NCBI GenBank assembly: GCA_963854735.1 | Contig: OY978097.1 | Span: 1-64,000 of the forward strand | DNA: 64,000 nt | Source of the DNA: Marvania coccoides | Taxonomy: Eukaryota; Chlorophyta; Trebouxiophyceae; Chlorellales; Chlorellaceae | Direction: 5' to 3' | Part shown: positions 10,249-21,495 of the stretch, piece after piece | Position numbering within the stretch: position 1 is the stretch's first letter | Layout: each line of letters starts with the position of its first letter | The notes under the pieces: model-generated | Database searches by the model: none | Seen by the model: only the letters and a program-made list of their open reading frames with translations | Told to the model about the DNA's origin: nothing | Made by a program: the position numbers and the translations under genes

Positions 10249-11641
10249 TCAACAGTACTTGCACCGCGTGGCTGAGGTGTAGTCCTGGCTGTGGTCGCCC
10301 ACTGGCGAGTAGCAGTGGCACACGTGCGTCAGGTTCTCCACCTTGAACCTCTGCAAGTACCCCTGCATCGTGAACAGCTGCAGCCAGTACAGCGCCAGCG
10401 CGTCCGACGACAGCTGCGTACGGCAGAACTCGTAGCCGGCTGCCGCAATCTGCTCCGCCTCGTCGGGGTGCTGCTGCGCCCACGTCACCCGCTCCACCAG
10501 ATTCGTGGCGTTGACTGGGATGTAGTGCACCCAGGGCTTGATCAGGGAGTAGTAAAACTCGTAGTACACGTTGTCCCACAGAAACGTCGTCGAGTTGCAG
10601 CACAACGCCGTCTGCATGTGCCGCGAGTAGCTGCCCTTGGAGGATCCAGGCATGTTGAGCTGCATCTTGTACTTGACCAGGTCATAGCTGTGAGAAAAAG
10701 AAGCATTTAATAAAATAATAAAAAAAAGTCTACTCTTGAAGAAAAAAAGCAAAAAAATATAAACACCGACTACCAACTCACGGCCTGATGAAGTTCTTGG
10801 ACGGCACCGCGTTGACGCGCTCCAGCATGGCGTCGGTGGTGGGGTCCCCCGTCATGGGGCACTTGTTCTTGAACCCCACGTCCAACAGCCCCTGCGTCTC
10901 ATTGCCCGCCAGCACCAGCGCGATGCGATCCTTATTGTAGCGGTACCCGCCGCAGGTGCCCCGCCAGAACGCCAGGCTGCTGCGGATGGCGTGCGGGTGC
11001 GCCCTCGAGTTCCTCGCCAGCGCCGCCCTGTATGCGTCCCAGTTGTCGCCCCTCCCAAAGTACATGTTGGGGTACACAATGTCCTGGTGGTAGTCGCTCT
11101 TGGCCAGCGCAAAGATAGGGTGGGGCGTGGCCATCGTCTTCTTGAACACCGGGGTGGACCCCAGGTGGATGCACATGGCGGTGGGCACCGTGGCGGGGGG
11201 AAGCCGCTCCGCCACCCACCGCACCATCTGGTCCAGCCCGCGCGCCTTGTTAAAGAGGCTGGGGTACAGCGTCTGGTCCTTCTGCCACATGATGGTCGTG
11301 CCGTTGCGGTACAGAATGACCTGGCACAGCCCGCTGGTGGGCGCCCCGATGCCAACGTCCATCCACACCTTGAAGTCCCGCTGGATGGAGGGGTGGAAGT
11401 CAAACGGGTGGGAGGCATTCATGGGGGGGGCGTGCAGCAGGTGCAGCGGCGGTATGCTGCCGTGAAAGCCTGGTGCTCCTGGTGGCGTAGTCGACGACGA
11501 CGATGCTCTTCTGCACCCCATGTTCCAGTACACGCTGCTGGGCGGGCGCAGGACCACCAGAGCACCCGCCGCCATGGCGAGAAAAAAAACGCACAGCCCC
11601 AGGGTGCGTCGTCGGGTGGTGCTGCGACGCACTGCCACCAT
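10249..11641 (-). CDS. GT90 (CAP10/KDELC-like) glycosyltransferase, type II membrane
   Basis: Two exons on the minus strand: 11641-10782 and 10687-10249 (432 aa). The ATG at 11641 has a good context (AAAATGG) and places an N-terminal anchor (LGLCVFFLAMAAGALVVL) right after a basic stretch, as in Golgi/ER type II enzymes. In-frame ATGs at 11698 and 11785 are alternatives. The family is recognised by AFWRGTCGG and, after the intron join (NFIRPYDLVKYK), by YYEFYYSLIKPWVHYIPV and the HPDEAEQIAAAG segment. Members transfer sugars such as xylose or glucose to glycans or proteins; the acceptor here is unknown. It probably acts on wall or secreted glycans. Confidence 0.88.
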
Positions 11642-12254
11642 TTTGAAATGGGGGGGGGGAGGGAAGGGAGACGCCGGCGTAGGCGCGAAGGATGACATGA
11701 ACGGGAGAGGGCGGGTGAAAGTAGGGGGCAGGCGGTGGGCACCACTTTTCCTCCAAAAAAAAGACAGGCTCTTTGTTTCGCTCACTCCCAGTCCTGTGTA
11801 TCACCACGTAGTATCAGCGCCATGCGTCCATTTGCTTGTGAAAAGCGCAAGAGAGGAAGAGGGGGTGGGGGGGTGGGTGGGGGGACCTGCAAATCGATTT
11901 GATAATTGCAACACTGTCAACTTCCATCGCTTTCAAATCGTTTGAATCGCAATCCAAACAGAAAAAGAATGCGCAGATCAGGGCCGCAAACGCACAAACT
12001 CGTCTTGAGTGAAATGCAAATTCAAGTTTTTTTTGTTTTTTTTATGTTTGCAATGTCGCAGCCGCTGCCGTTTCCGGAAAGAATGGTCGCTGGATCAACC
12101 GAATGTGTTAATCACATGCGATTTTTCAAAATAAATTGTACTTAGTGTAACATAGTGCTCCCCCTCGAAATAAAGTGTCCAGCAAAACAACGGCGCCGCA
12201 TGGTTGTTGTTTGAACTTGCTCTATTACATTGGCATCTGACAAGCCACGCCGCT
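11642..12254. other. Divergent promoter region between GT90 and HAD genes
   Basis: A 613-bp gap between two head-to-head genes. The part near the GT90 start has a C/G-run (11649-11658) and CT-rich sequence on the minus strand; the middle is AT-rich. No further gene or shared repeat is seen. It should carry both promoters. Confidence 0.5.
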
Positions 12255-13267
12255 ATGCTCCCTGAGCAGCCGTGCTGCTCAAGCGCGTCGTCGTCGTCGT
12301 CTTCACAATGGTTTTCATTCAACTTGAGGCGAACGCGGGGAGGACGGCGCTTGCCGCCGCTCGCCGCTTCTTCCCACAGACTACTCAAGCCCACGTTGGA
12401 GCAGGGGGAGGCATGGAAGCAAGTCGGCCAGGGGTTTGAGTTTTCAAATGCTGCTCAGAGTGGAACACAAGAAACTTCCCCCAGCGTGTGCACCGGGCGG
12501 GCACAGGCCAGCTTCCCTGCCAGTGCATCGCCCCAGCAGCGCAGACGACTGAGGGTCGCCGTCGACGTGGACGAAGGTGCGCGGTGTTATTTTTTTTCTC
12601 CTCCAAATTCAGTTGAGCTGGCCTTGGGTCTCACCCACTGCTCTCTCATTTCGTCTCACCCACCGCAGTCCTGGGCCGGTTCGTGCACAGCTTGAACCTG
12701 TTTTGCATGGACGAGTACGGCCTGGAGTACGCGGTGAGCGACTACCACGTGTACGACTTTGCCAAGGTGTGGCGGTGCTCGCAGGACGAGTCCAACCACA
12801 AGGTGCACGAGTTTTTCAAGAGCTACCACTTTGCGGCGGGCATTGAAGTCATCCCGGGCGCCCTAGAGTCGCTGCGGCGGCTGCAGTGCGAGTGCGACCT
12901 GATGGTGGTGACGTCGAGGCAGCACGTCATCCGCGAGCCCACGCTCGAGTGGATCGAGGCGCACTTCCCCAACGTATTTGGCGCGGTGCACTTTGGCAAC
13001 CACTTTGCGCTGGAGGGTGCCAGCCGCCCCAAGAGCGAGATCTGCAGGTCCATCGGCGCCGACGTGCTGATCGACGACAACCCCCACTACGCGCTCGAGT
13101 GCGCGGCGGCGGGCATCCACGTGGTTTTGTACGACTGGGACCATGGGTACCCGTGGTCAAAGACCCCCTGCGGCCCCACCCACGAGCGCATCACGCGGGC
13201 GAGGGACTGGCGGGAGGTGGAAAAGGTGCTGGGCGTGCTGGCTGAAGCCAAGGGAGCTGAAACGTGA
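12255..13267 (+). CDS. HAD-superfamily phosphatase (5'-nucleotidase-like), plastid-targeted
   Basis: Two exons: 12255-12576 and 12669-13267 (306 aa). The first about 90 residues are Ser/Arg-rich, like a transit peptide. The HAD nucleophile motif DVDEV (104-108) spans the intron, so the join is well supported. Motif II is VVTSRQ and motif IV is LIDDNPHYALECAAAG (DD about 243-244). Conserved blocks YHVYDFAKVW and VHFGNHFALEG match a land-plant HAD group related to 5'(3')-deoxyribonucleotidases. The substrate is unproven. ATG 12204 in the same frame is an alternative start. Confidence 0.87.
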
Positions 13268-13471
13268 TGAAATACCACTGCCATGTGCGGAAATAAAAAA
13301 AAAACTGAAATTGCTTCATGCTCTTCTTTTCTCTCTCTTTCTGCTGCTGCCAACGCATACGCATGTACATTACCCTTCGTCATACATGAAATTATTTGTA
13401 CGAAGAATTGATGGCGTTTTCTCCTGTTCTGCTGCGTATTTCAATTGTAATAATCTAAACTCGGTCCATCA

Positions 13472-14091
13472 TCAATGGTGCACCAACAGCGGCCGCCTGC
13501 AGTGCTGCACGCAGAACCCAGACACGCTGCCCAGGAAGAAAGCCTGCAGCTTGCTCTTGCTGTGGCGCGCCATCACCACCACCGCAACCTCCAGCTCGTC
13601 CGCCTTTTTGCACACCACGGTGCCGATGCTGTCCGTGTCTGTCTCAAACTTGACGAGGTGGATTATGGGCGTGGGCGTCGTGGCGGCCTCCATGTGGCGC
13701 AGCACGCGGCGGGCAATGAACTCCTCCGAGGTCTTGATCAGCCGCTCGTACGACTCCTTGTCTTGGTGGGGCAGGAAATCAATGGGCGGGGCGCCGTACG
13801 TGGTGGACAGCTGAAACCTAGGGATGACGTGCAACTGCGCGGGCCCAGGGGAGGGAGGGGTGAGTGGTTGAGAGTTAAACGAAGAAGCAAAAACACATGG
13901 GACAGAGGGCGCAGCCGTGGGGTGTTCTTTGAATGCTATTATAGGCGCAACACCCCCCCACCCCCCCTCCCTAGCCAACTCACAATGTGCACTTCATCGC
14001 CTGTTTTGAATATGTTTGCCATGGTCCATTTCACAGCATCCTCACTCGCATCGCTGTCATCTACGCAGAGAAGCAGTCGTCTCGGGGACAT
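13472..14091 (-). CDS. Universal stress protein (UspA) domain protein
   Basis: Two exons: 14091-13984 and 13834-13472 (156 aa). Exon 1 gives MSPRRLLLCVDDSDASEDAV, the typical first USP strand and helix. Exon 2 gives LHVIPRF, then VVVMARHSKSKLQAFFLGSV and the final strand. In ATP-binding USPs the loop after VVMA is G-x2-G-x9-G(S/T). Here the first glycines are replaced (ARHSKSK), so nucleotide binding is uncertain. The gene is convergent with the HAD gene (204 bp between stops). Function beyond the fold is unknown. Confidence 0.85.
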
Positions 14092-14383
14092 GGCGAGGAA
14101 ACTCAGAAATTGCGCTTGTTTTGCAAGGGGGGGGGCAGCTGAGTGGCGAAAATTAGGGTAGCTATATTGATATTAACGAGGGTGGGCAGCGGAGGCGTGA
14201 ATTTTTGTCTCACGAGGCGAAGGCGTGATTTTTTGTCGCCACGTGGCAAAGACAGAATTCAAAAGAAGAGGAGTGTTTTAGGCCCTACTGCCATCATTCA
14301 ATTGACAAGCGCATATAAAAGCATACGCACGGGGTGCTGCGGTGGTCCATTTGATTATTATTTTTTTTACTGTTTTAATTTCA

Positions 14384-15254
14384 ATGGCATCATCGCTTGT
14401 CAAGAGCCCCTCTTTGCTGGCTGGCAGCGGCCAGACCAGCAGGACGCTCCGTCCTTTCAGAGCCGCGCCGCAGATCAGGCGCCTGAATGACGGTGCCGTG
14501 CGCCCCACCATTGTGACTGCTGCCGGGAGCGGCGCTTCGTCTTCCTCGGCCTCAGGCTGGGCCATCGATGGCAACCGCCCCACCTCCCCAAAGGTGTGTA
14601 CATGGGGGCATTCTTGAGGCTGCCTTCTTGCCTCCATGTGAAGAATGAGCAATTCAATTCCTCTCCCCCGCCACACCTCTGATGACCTGCAGGCGTGGGA
14701 GATCATGTCCACCGCGCTCCGCAAATCTGGGGTGAAAATGGTGTCGCCGCAGGAAGTCAATTTTGCGCTGCAGCGGGGGTCCCCCGTGGTCGACATCCGC
14801 CCGGGCGGCGACTACTCAGCGGGTCGCCTGCCAGGAGCCGTCAATATCCAGTTCCTCAGGCTCATTGAGGGCTGGGGCCCGATCAAGGTCTTGCGCCGTG
14901 CTGTGTACGCTTTTTTTGGCGTGCTCAATGGCACAGAGTACAACGATCGCTTCTTTGACGAGTTTACCGCGATGGTGCCCGACAAGAACGCAAACATCAT
15001 CGTGTACTGCAACATTGGCGGCAGCCTGGAGCCCACGGGCCCCTCCAAGTTTGGCCAGCAGTCCAGGTGCGTTTTTCTTCTCTCTCTGGGGATTGATGAC
15101 ATAAACGTTCATGCTCATTCAGAAGCAACTGCTCTGCAGGTCTTTGTCTGCTGCCTATGAGCTGGTTCGCGCGGGCTACAAGAGGGTCAAGGTGATGGAC
15201 GGCGGCTTCCAGCAGTGGGTGAAGTCCGAGCGGGAGATTGAGTACGAACAGTGA
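14384..15254 (+). CDS. Plastid rhodanese-domain protein
   Basis: Three exons: 14384-14593, 14693-15066, 15140-15254 (232 aa). An N-terminal Ser/Arg-rich transit peptide (about 1-55) is followed by one rhodanese domain: PVVDIRPGGDYSAGRLPGAV, active-site loop beginning at Cys176 (YCNIGG), and the closing VMDGGFQQWV. The Cys is present, so sulfur transfer is possible. The layout resembles plant chloroplast STR proteins with a single domain. It starts 292 bp from the divergent USP gene. Confidence 0.88.
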
Positions 15255-15717
15255 TATCATGAACAAAATCAGCAGCCAACCTAAACGAATTTATGGAAAA
15301 GTTCAGAGTGAACCAACGAAAAAATTGGCCCCTTTACGCAATATGCACTACATTATTATTGGGGACGGGCGTCGGCACCCAGGCCTGGACCAGCAGCAAG
15401 TGGTGCCTCCCCGCCTCGCCTCAAAAAAACTGCATAGAAATGTACAGATCATCACAATGCGAGAATCCAAAGCCAGATGATACCCACACATGGCTTGAAT
15501 ACAAGCATCACCAAGGTGGCTTGACGGGGCATTTCCTGTTTCTTTGAAGAAGGGGGCGGTTCGCGTACATTTCCGCATGCTGTCATAGACCAGCCATGTT
15601 GTATTAAATACACGGGCAGTTGCAATTAGTTCACAATATTCAAGCACACACCAACCGTCTCCTCCTTCTCCCAGCTCAAGACAAGCATAGATTTTTGCTG
15701 CTAAAAATAAAATAAAG

Positions 15718-16375
15718 ATGGCCCGGCGAGGAGTGTGGCAGCTGCAGAAGCTGGTGATAAATTACTGCGACATGGCTGGAAGCAGCAAAGGAACACGGTG
15801 CGTCTTTCCTGTTTATGCGGTGCAGCGAAAAACAAACATCGACTAATCGTTTCACCTTTGAGTGCGTGTTTGCAGGGAATTTCTTCGGGACTGGTTGCCA
15901 CGCTTCCGGCAAGAGAACCCGCATCTTGACATCGAAGAGGTCCTGCGAAGAGGGGGGCATCCGTTTTTGGAAGCGTCGTACCGTGAGTGCCGCTTGCCCC
16001 TCTCCCTCTCTGTTAGAGCAGACTATATTTCATTCAAAGAACACCCTACTCCCTCCACTTCCAAAGCAAAATCACCTGCTCAATCTACTCAAATCATGGT
16101 GCCGCTTGCCTGCCGCCTCGAATTTCGCTCTCTTATATCGGCTCAGCTCCCTCGCGCTATTCATTTTTCTTCCAGGAAACGGAAACTTTCGGTCGGTGAG
16201 CTTGCGAAACCTGGCGCCAGAGGAGGCGCTGCGGCAGGCGGCGTACCTTCGCAGCAGCACCGGCCGCAAGGCGTCGCTGAGAGTCAAGGAGCGCACGCAG
16301 ACCAAGAACCCAAGCACGCAGGGGCAGTGGACGTCGCAACTACAGGATACGCTCAAGGCGGAAGCGGCCGGATGA
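15718..16375 (+). CDS. MRPL43: Mitochondrial large-subunit ribosomal protein mL43
   Basis: Three exons: 15718-15797, 15876-15982, 16176-16375 (128 aa). The start ARRGVWQLQKLVINYCDMAG is characteristic of plant mL43 (the L51/S25/CI-B8 thioredoxin-like domain). It continues with GGHPFLEASYRNGN and LRSSTGRKASLRVKERTQTK and ends in a QGQW motif near the C terminus. Length and the absence of a cleavable presequence fit the family. All three joins are in phase and restore conserved residues (SSKGTR|EF, ASY|RNGN). It is convergent with the next gene, 149 bp between stops. Confidence 0.93.
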
Positions 16376-16524
16376 TGGACAGAGTGGAGATTACAAGGGT
16401 AAAAGCTAAAACTAAAAAAAGGAAACCTCGAATGATCGCGTTTAAAGAATGGTTGATTAATTAATGAATTGACAAATGTGTAAGGGTAATACATGCTGAC
16501 ATCGCATCGTATCGTCTCTCTCAT

Positions 16525-17804
16525 TTATTTCTGCTGCTGCCGCTGCTGCTGGTGTTTCGTCGTGTCGTGCTGCTGCTGAAACATTTTCAGAATGCCTGCG
16601 CCAGTGTACGCCTCCTCGTCCAAGGCGGCGTCGGACAGGACAGCGCGGCTCAGCCCCGCCAGGTTCTGCAGCGCATTCCAGGTAGCCTCAGCTGCCTCGA
16701 CCGCCACCGCGATGCTCTCTTCGATTTGGGCACTTGCCCCGCTGCCCGCTCGCTGCTGCAGGCTGCGGGCCTCTGCACTCGGCTGCACCAGATCAGCGGT
16801 GGTTGCAGCAAACGCTGTACTGGCTGCTGCGCCTTCTTCTTCGGCCACCATGAGGCTTGCCTCCAGCTCAGCCAGCTCTGCGTCGTCCAGCACAAGGTCC
16901 TTCACCGACAGGATTTCATCGGCAAGGGACTCGAGGTCGCCGCGGGTCTCTACGAGCTCCATTTGGGTCTGCAAACGGGGGCAATTAAGAGATATGTTGA
17001 AAAAATATTCGGCAGACACGCATGCCACGCATCTCTCTCGCTGTCTCACCTTTGCCAGCTCCTCACGAAGCTGCGCCTTCTCGGTGCTCGCGTCCGCCAT
17101 TACTCGGTACAGCTCCATGATCTTGGACTCCTTCTCCGCAGTCAGCGCCTTGGCCTCCATCAGGTCGGCACGGGCAGAGCGCAGGCGCACCTCCTGCTCG
17201 GCAGCCTGGGAGCGCAGCGCCTTTATCTCCTCATCACGCTTGCTGCAGCAGCACCGGCAGAGCAATGTGGTTGGCAAGCTGTAGAACGCCACATACACCA
17301 GTCAAAACAAGAGTGTCCTTACCTCAGCTCGGCCTTGGCCTGCAGCAGCTCCAGAGCTTGCTGCTTGGCCTTGGCTTGTTCCAACGCCAGCTGGGTACCG
17401 TTGCCGTTTGCAATCCCATTCACTGCCCCATTGCCGTTGGTTGGCACCGCTCCGGTGATGAACGTATACTGCGCCACCGCCTGCTGCGCCCCAGTAGATA
17501 TCCTGGTGCTGCCATTCATGCGCAACTTGGACTCGGCAGGCTCTGTTGCAGGCACAGCGATGCGAGGGGGTACGGCCACAACGCGCTGCTCGGCCTCTTC
17601 CATAGACGTCAAGCTCAGGTCAGCCACGGCCATCTCGGTGGTAGGCAGGGGCTGAGGCTCCCGTGATGAAGTGAAATTCACATTGTGGGGGGTGCCGGTG
17701 GAGGAACCACAGCGAAGGAGTGCCTGCCTTGGCCTTTTAGAAAAAAGATGAGGGTGAACAACTCTTTTGAAGGAGGGAGCGCCAGGGGCCGACCCTGCCT
17801 GCAC
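16525..17804 (-). CDS. Coiled-coil protein, probably plastid-targeted, unknown
   Basis: Three exons: 17804-17323, 17242-17050, 16968-16525 (372 aa). The N-terminal region is basic and Ser/Thr-rich without acidic residues (transit-like). An Asn/Gly-rich spacer (about 115-140) leads into a long predicted coiled coil from ALEQAKAKQQALELL through EEIKALRSQAAEQEVRL to LVETRGDLESLADEIL. The end is Gln-rich (QQQRQQQK). I do not recognise the family. Both introns join the heptads without a break. ATG 17630 (MAVADLSL) is a possible internal start. Confidence 0.7.
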
Positions 17805-18228
17805 AACACGTCGGGTTTGAACTCAGCTTTCTGTTTGGTCCAAGTGCTGTCAAGTTTTTGAGAAACAAAGAGCCAGATTGATAAAATTTCAAAATAAATT
17901 AAAATAAAAGCGAGCTTCTCACAAAATGGCCACCGGAGGAGACCTGCACTTGCATTCCCTGCATGTTTACCGAGATTGCATTTGTTTATGCAACAGGTTA
18001 CCAGGCGACGCTTCTCAAAAAAAAATGCTGAAACAAACCACCAGCTGGAAAGCTGACAAATGCTGGTATTGCGCAGAGCGGGTCGCTGAGTGGGTGCATG
18101 CTGACAGGCAGGCTTCTTTATGTGAGGCATGCAGTGCAGGATGCTGGAAGGCCTCGGCCAATTGGCAGGCCGCGTTTGCGCATGGGTCACATCTGGGTCC
18201 GCATCAACACCGAGAACGAACCCGCTGA
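17805..18228. other. Intergenic stretch upstream of coiled-coil gene
   Basis: Likely promoter of the minus-strand gene starting at 17804. A 100-codon plus-strand frame (17926-18228) exists but has poor exon character and no recognisable family. Confidence 0.4.
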
Positions 18229-18420
18229 TGGGCAAGCTCGCCTACATTCCCCAAGAAAGGCCCCGACTCCCTCCCCTGCGAAGAAGACTCCGTGCCTCAC
18301 ACGGCCCACGCAGCTGCCCCCGCGCCCGCGCCGGCTCCCTCCCCTCCCAGCAGCGCCACTGCGTTCAGCTTCACGCCCCTACTGCTGGCGCTCGCCGCAG
18401 CTGGCGCCATTGCAATTTAA
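18229..18420 (+). CDS. Possible 3' exon of a GPI-anchored or tail-anchored protein (partial)
   Basis: An open stretch ending in TAA at 18418-18420 encodes an Ala/Pro linker (AAAPAPAPAPSPPSSA) followed by a hydrophobic tail (FTPLLLALAAAGAIAI), the look of a GPI signal or single membrane anchor. The frame is closed just upstream (TGA 18226-18228), so upstream exons would be needed. I could not find a convincing acceptor or earlier exons. It may be a real but unresolved gene, a decayed one, or chance. Confidence 0.25.
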   Translation, partial: WASSPTFPKKGPDSLPCEEDSVPHTAHAAAPAPAPAPSPPSSATAFSFTPLLLALAAAGAIAI

Positions 18421-19044
18421 ATCAAGCATTCATTTTATATTCTCTTGCTTTTCTCTTTTTATGTAACTTAAACTTCTCTTTTATTAACCCACCGGGCATG
18501 TGTCGCAAACACTCTACCGCCTGCTAGCCGAGGGTTTGGGGATCCAATTTGAGCCATTCAATGCGCGGCGGCAGGCTCCTGGGTTCACTGCCAGGACCAA
18601 AGATTGCCTCTCTGCTTTGTGGCCTTTGTTGCTGTGCAGAGTCTAAACTCTCAATATTCGTATTTATTTTGCCCAGCAGTTGGTGGTTGCGCCACCCCAG
18701 GACAAAATAGTGCATGCAGTCAGCTGTTTGAAAGGGACGAAGCGGTCGGAACAGCAGCGAAATAATGAATGAACGGTTGATTTAATCAATGATTAAAGAA
18801 AAGAAGAAAGTCTTGTCCACAAGAGCTGCTCCTTAAAGTATTTTTGCGACGCGTGTCTTGTTGAAGTTGTTAAATCAAATAACACCAACAGTGCATTTTC
18901 CTGCACGCGAACCCGCTTTGGTGGTGGGTGTCTTCTCAAACTTGGAAATTCTTATTTTTTTCTTCTTCATGCATCCCTCTCACTCCCGTGGGCCATAACA
19001 TTGCAGCCTTCCTTGACCGCCACACACACTAGATAAACAATAAT
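18421..19044. other. Intergenic region, dispersed repeat only
   Basis: AT-rich non-coding sequence containing the short dispersed repeat at 18607-18660. A tRNA-like D-arm appearance near 18484-18530 (minus) did not hold up. The end probably includes the promoter of the 19045 gene. Confidence 0.5.
18607..18660 (-). repeat. Short dispersed repeat, copy 1
   Basis: On the minus strand this reads CGAATATTGAGAGTTTAGAC, then a stretch ending in AAGCAGAGAGGC. It matches 55285-55340 on the plus strand (with CGAATTTGAGAGTTTAGAC and CAGCAGAGAGGC) over about 55 bp. The second copy lies in a phosphofructokinase intron. It may be part of a SINE-like or other small mobile repeat. Confidence 0.65.
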
Positions 19045-19460
19045 ATGGCAACCTCGGGAGCGAACTTTAGGTGGCTCTCCAAAGAATGGTGGCCGCTGCT
19101 GGCTGTGACAGGTGGCACTGTCTTCTCCATGGGGGTGTACTTCAAGCGCCACTTCAAAACAGACCCCGACGTCAATGCCCCTCGGTCGCGGAGAGAGGAC
19201 AAGCTGCCGATCCCTGACGTTCCACCATCGCAGCATGAGGGCTTTGGCCGCAAATCTGCAGAGGCGACGGGCCTGATGGAGGGGGACCGACCCTTCCATG
19301 CAAGTAGTGCTATCAGAGGTTTGCACGCCGCTCTCCGTCAGAGGGACTGATTAAGTTTTCTTTCCTCTTCCTCTCACAGGGCATTTTCCCCGCCGGGAAG
19401 AAGATCAACGAGAAGCTGAACGCAGTGCTCCCCGGCACCGAGCACGACAAGCCGAAATAA
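19045..19460 (+). CDS. B12D/NDUFA4 (MLRQ)-like small membrane protein, mitochondrial
   Basis: Two exons: 19045-19299 and 19380-19460 (111 aa). One membrane span sits near the N terminus (WWPLLAVTGGTVFSMGVYF) followed by KRHFKTDPDVN, the pattern of the B12D/MLRQ family linked to respiratory complexes. The intron appears to be GC-AG: CAT|GCAAGT is the classical GC donor, and only this choice joins in phase to GIFPAGKKINEKLN. Without splicing the frame would end at 19350. It is convergent with the PLP-enzyme gene, 111 bp between stops. The C-terminal 60 residues are longer than in the shortest plant B12D proteins. Confidence 0.75.
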
Positions 19461-19571
19461 AAATAGGATGGCATCCTCAGGACCATTTCGCCTGCGCTCT
19501 CGTCTTGTCCCACCGACGTTTGTAATTCTTTAAAGAGCAAGAAAATCACGGTTGTATAAATTTAATGCTGC

Positions 19572-21196
19572 TTACGCAGCAGAAGCAGCTGATTCCCGCA
19601 TGGCAGCCACCGCGTCTTCCAGCACCAGGGCCCAGTGCGTCCAGTGGGTGCCGCCTTGGCAGTACACAACGTACGGCGCACGCAACGGCCCATCTGCGCT
19701 GAGCTCCGCGGTGCTGCCGTCGATAAACGTGCCGTCTGCAAATATCACCTCGTCTTCGTACCCTGGGGTCTCCCCAGGCACTGGCCGAATGTAGCTCCCC
19801 ACAGGGCAGCACCGCTGCACCGCCCGGCAGAACGCAGCCATGCGCTCGGCGCTGCCCAGCTCCACTGCGGTGATGAAGGACCAGGGGTGGCAGGGCCCAG
19901 CCTCGGGCACCACCTTGAACCCCTCACGTGCCAGCACCTCTGCCGCCAGGCGACCGCCCTTGAGCGCCTCGCCCACCATCTGCGGCGCCAAGAACAGGCC
20001 CTGGAACATCAGCCGCAGGGTCTCCCCAGGCACGCATCCCGAGTCCATGCCCACCCCGGGTGCGCTCAGCCTGGCCACCGCCCTCTCCACAAGGTCTGCT
20101 CTGCCAGCCACATAGCCGCCGCCGCTCACAATGGTGCCGCCTGGAACAAAATGATGTTTTGACGGTTGGTAATCCATTTCATACCTCTCCCCCCATTCAT
20201 GGTATGGATATCTCTGGTTTCCTAAACACACGCTTTAAACACTGCCGCTCTATAATAAAACTCGCCTGGGTTCTTTATCAACGACCCCATGCACAGGTCG
20301 GCACCCACCGCGGGGGGCTCCATGGTGTCTGTGAACTCGCCGTAGCAGTTATCCACCAGCACCAGCACGTCTTTGTTCTGCGCCTTGATGGCCTCCACGC
20401 ACCGAGCAATGTCGGCAATGGAGAGGGTGGGACGCAGGGCGTAGCCGCAAGACCGCTGCACCAGCGCCACCCGAGTCTCTGGTCGAATTGCCGTGGCCAG
20501 CGCCTCCCAGTCCACGCTGCCGCTGGGGGCCAAGTCCAGTTTTCGGTAAGAAACGCCAAACTCGGCCAAGCTGCCAGCCCCGGGGGAGCCCCGCACCCCG
20601 ATGACCTCCTCCAGCGTGTCATATGGGTTGCCTGCCACCGCCAGCAGCTCGTCCCCTGGCCTCAGGCACCCGAACAGCGCCGACGCTATGGCGTGAGTGC
20701 CAGACATGTACTGGATGCGCACAGCAGCAGCCTCGGCGCCCATTACCCCCGCCATCACCTCGTCCAGAGCTGCGCGCCCCAGGTCGCCGTGGCCGTAGCC
20801 CGTCGACCCCGCAAAGTGGTGTGGCCCAATGCGCGCAGCCCTGAACGCGCGCTGCACTCGAGAAATGTTGGCGTGCACAAGGGAGTCGATCTCGGAGAAC
20901 TGGGGACGCACAGTCTCGGCGCACTCCCACACCAGGCTGGAGGCGGAGGAAGAGGGTGTCGAGGCAACGAGAGGTTGATCGACCAAAGGCGGCTGCGGCG
21001 GTGTGGCGGCACCAGCCTCCAGCACCCCAGCCTGCGACCATTTGGTGCGGTTTGCAGAGCGTCCCTCGCCATGAACAATAACATTTCGATGCACGGTGGG
21101 CGGGACATGGCTAATGCGCGCAGCGTGAGCTCTGCACAGCCGATTTACAAGATGCGAAGTCGGCGGCGCAACGGCGCTCAGCCCCGCTGCCCGCAT
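19572..21196 (-). CDS. Methionine gamma-lyase/aluminium-resistance family PLP enzyme
   Basis: Two exons: 21196-20266 and 20140-19572 (499 aa). A transit-like N terminus precedes a fold-type I PLP enzyme: STGYGHGDLGRAALDEV, MSGTHAIASALF, ELLAVAGNPYDTLEEV, VLVDNCYGEFTD, and the PLP-lysine loop GSLIKNPGG (Lys308). The C-terminal part has LFLAPQMVGEALKG. This matches the Met_gamma_lyase/Alr family, common in bacteria and present in green algae. The intron falls inside NPGG and looks like GC-AG (CCAG|GCGAGT to CAG); no GT donor gives the right phase. The likely reaction is C-S lyase on a cysteine or methionine derivative in the plastid; the substrate is not proven. Confidence 0.88.
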
Positions 21197-21495
21197 CGCG
21201 GATAAATCTAAATAAATGTATGTGACCGATTTACGCTTTATTCTAGACAAATGCACTGCCCGGGGGGTTGGAAAAAGCTGGCCATCATGATTTAATTTCA
21301 AACAAAACATCAAAATTTCCTTCAACAAGTGCCTTTTTGAATTTTAAATGCGCCTCAAATTTAATTAAATTCCAGTGTGCATTACGAGATGCAGAAGAGT
21401 GCGCTAAAATATGGCCACCGTATTTTAATCACTTGCATTTTTTGATCATTTTTCCGCTTGGTGGATAACTAGCTCCCCGTCTTGTATACCGCGGA

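Noticed and set aside
16552..17655. 367-codon plus-strand open frame
   Set aside because: Runs through introns and exons of the minus-strand coiled-coil gene without respecting them; shadow.
18484..18535. tRNA-like D-arm on the minus strand (TAGCAGGCGGTAGAG)
   Set aside because: No acceptor-stem pairing, no proper T-arm (GGTTCGA-type) downstream and weak anticodon stem, so not called a tRNA or tRNA-derived SINE.
20060..21205. 381-codon plus-strand open frame
   Set aside because: Exactly antisense to the PLP-enzyme exons; amino-acid content is a GC-rich shadow with no family.
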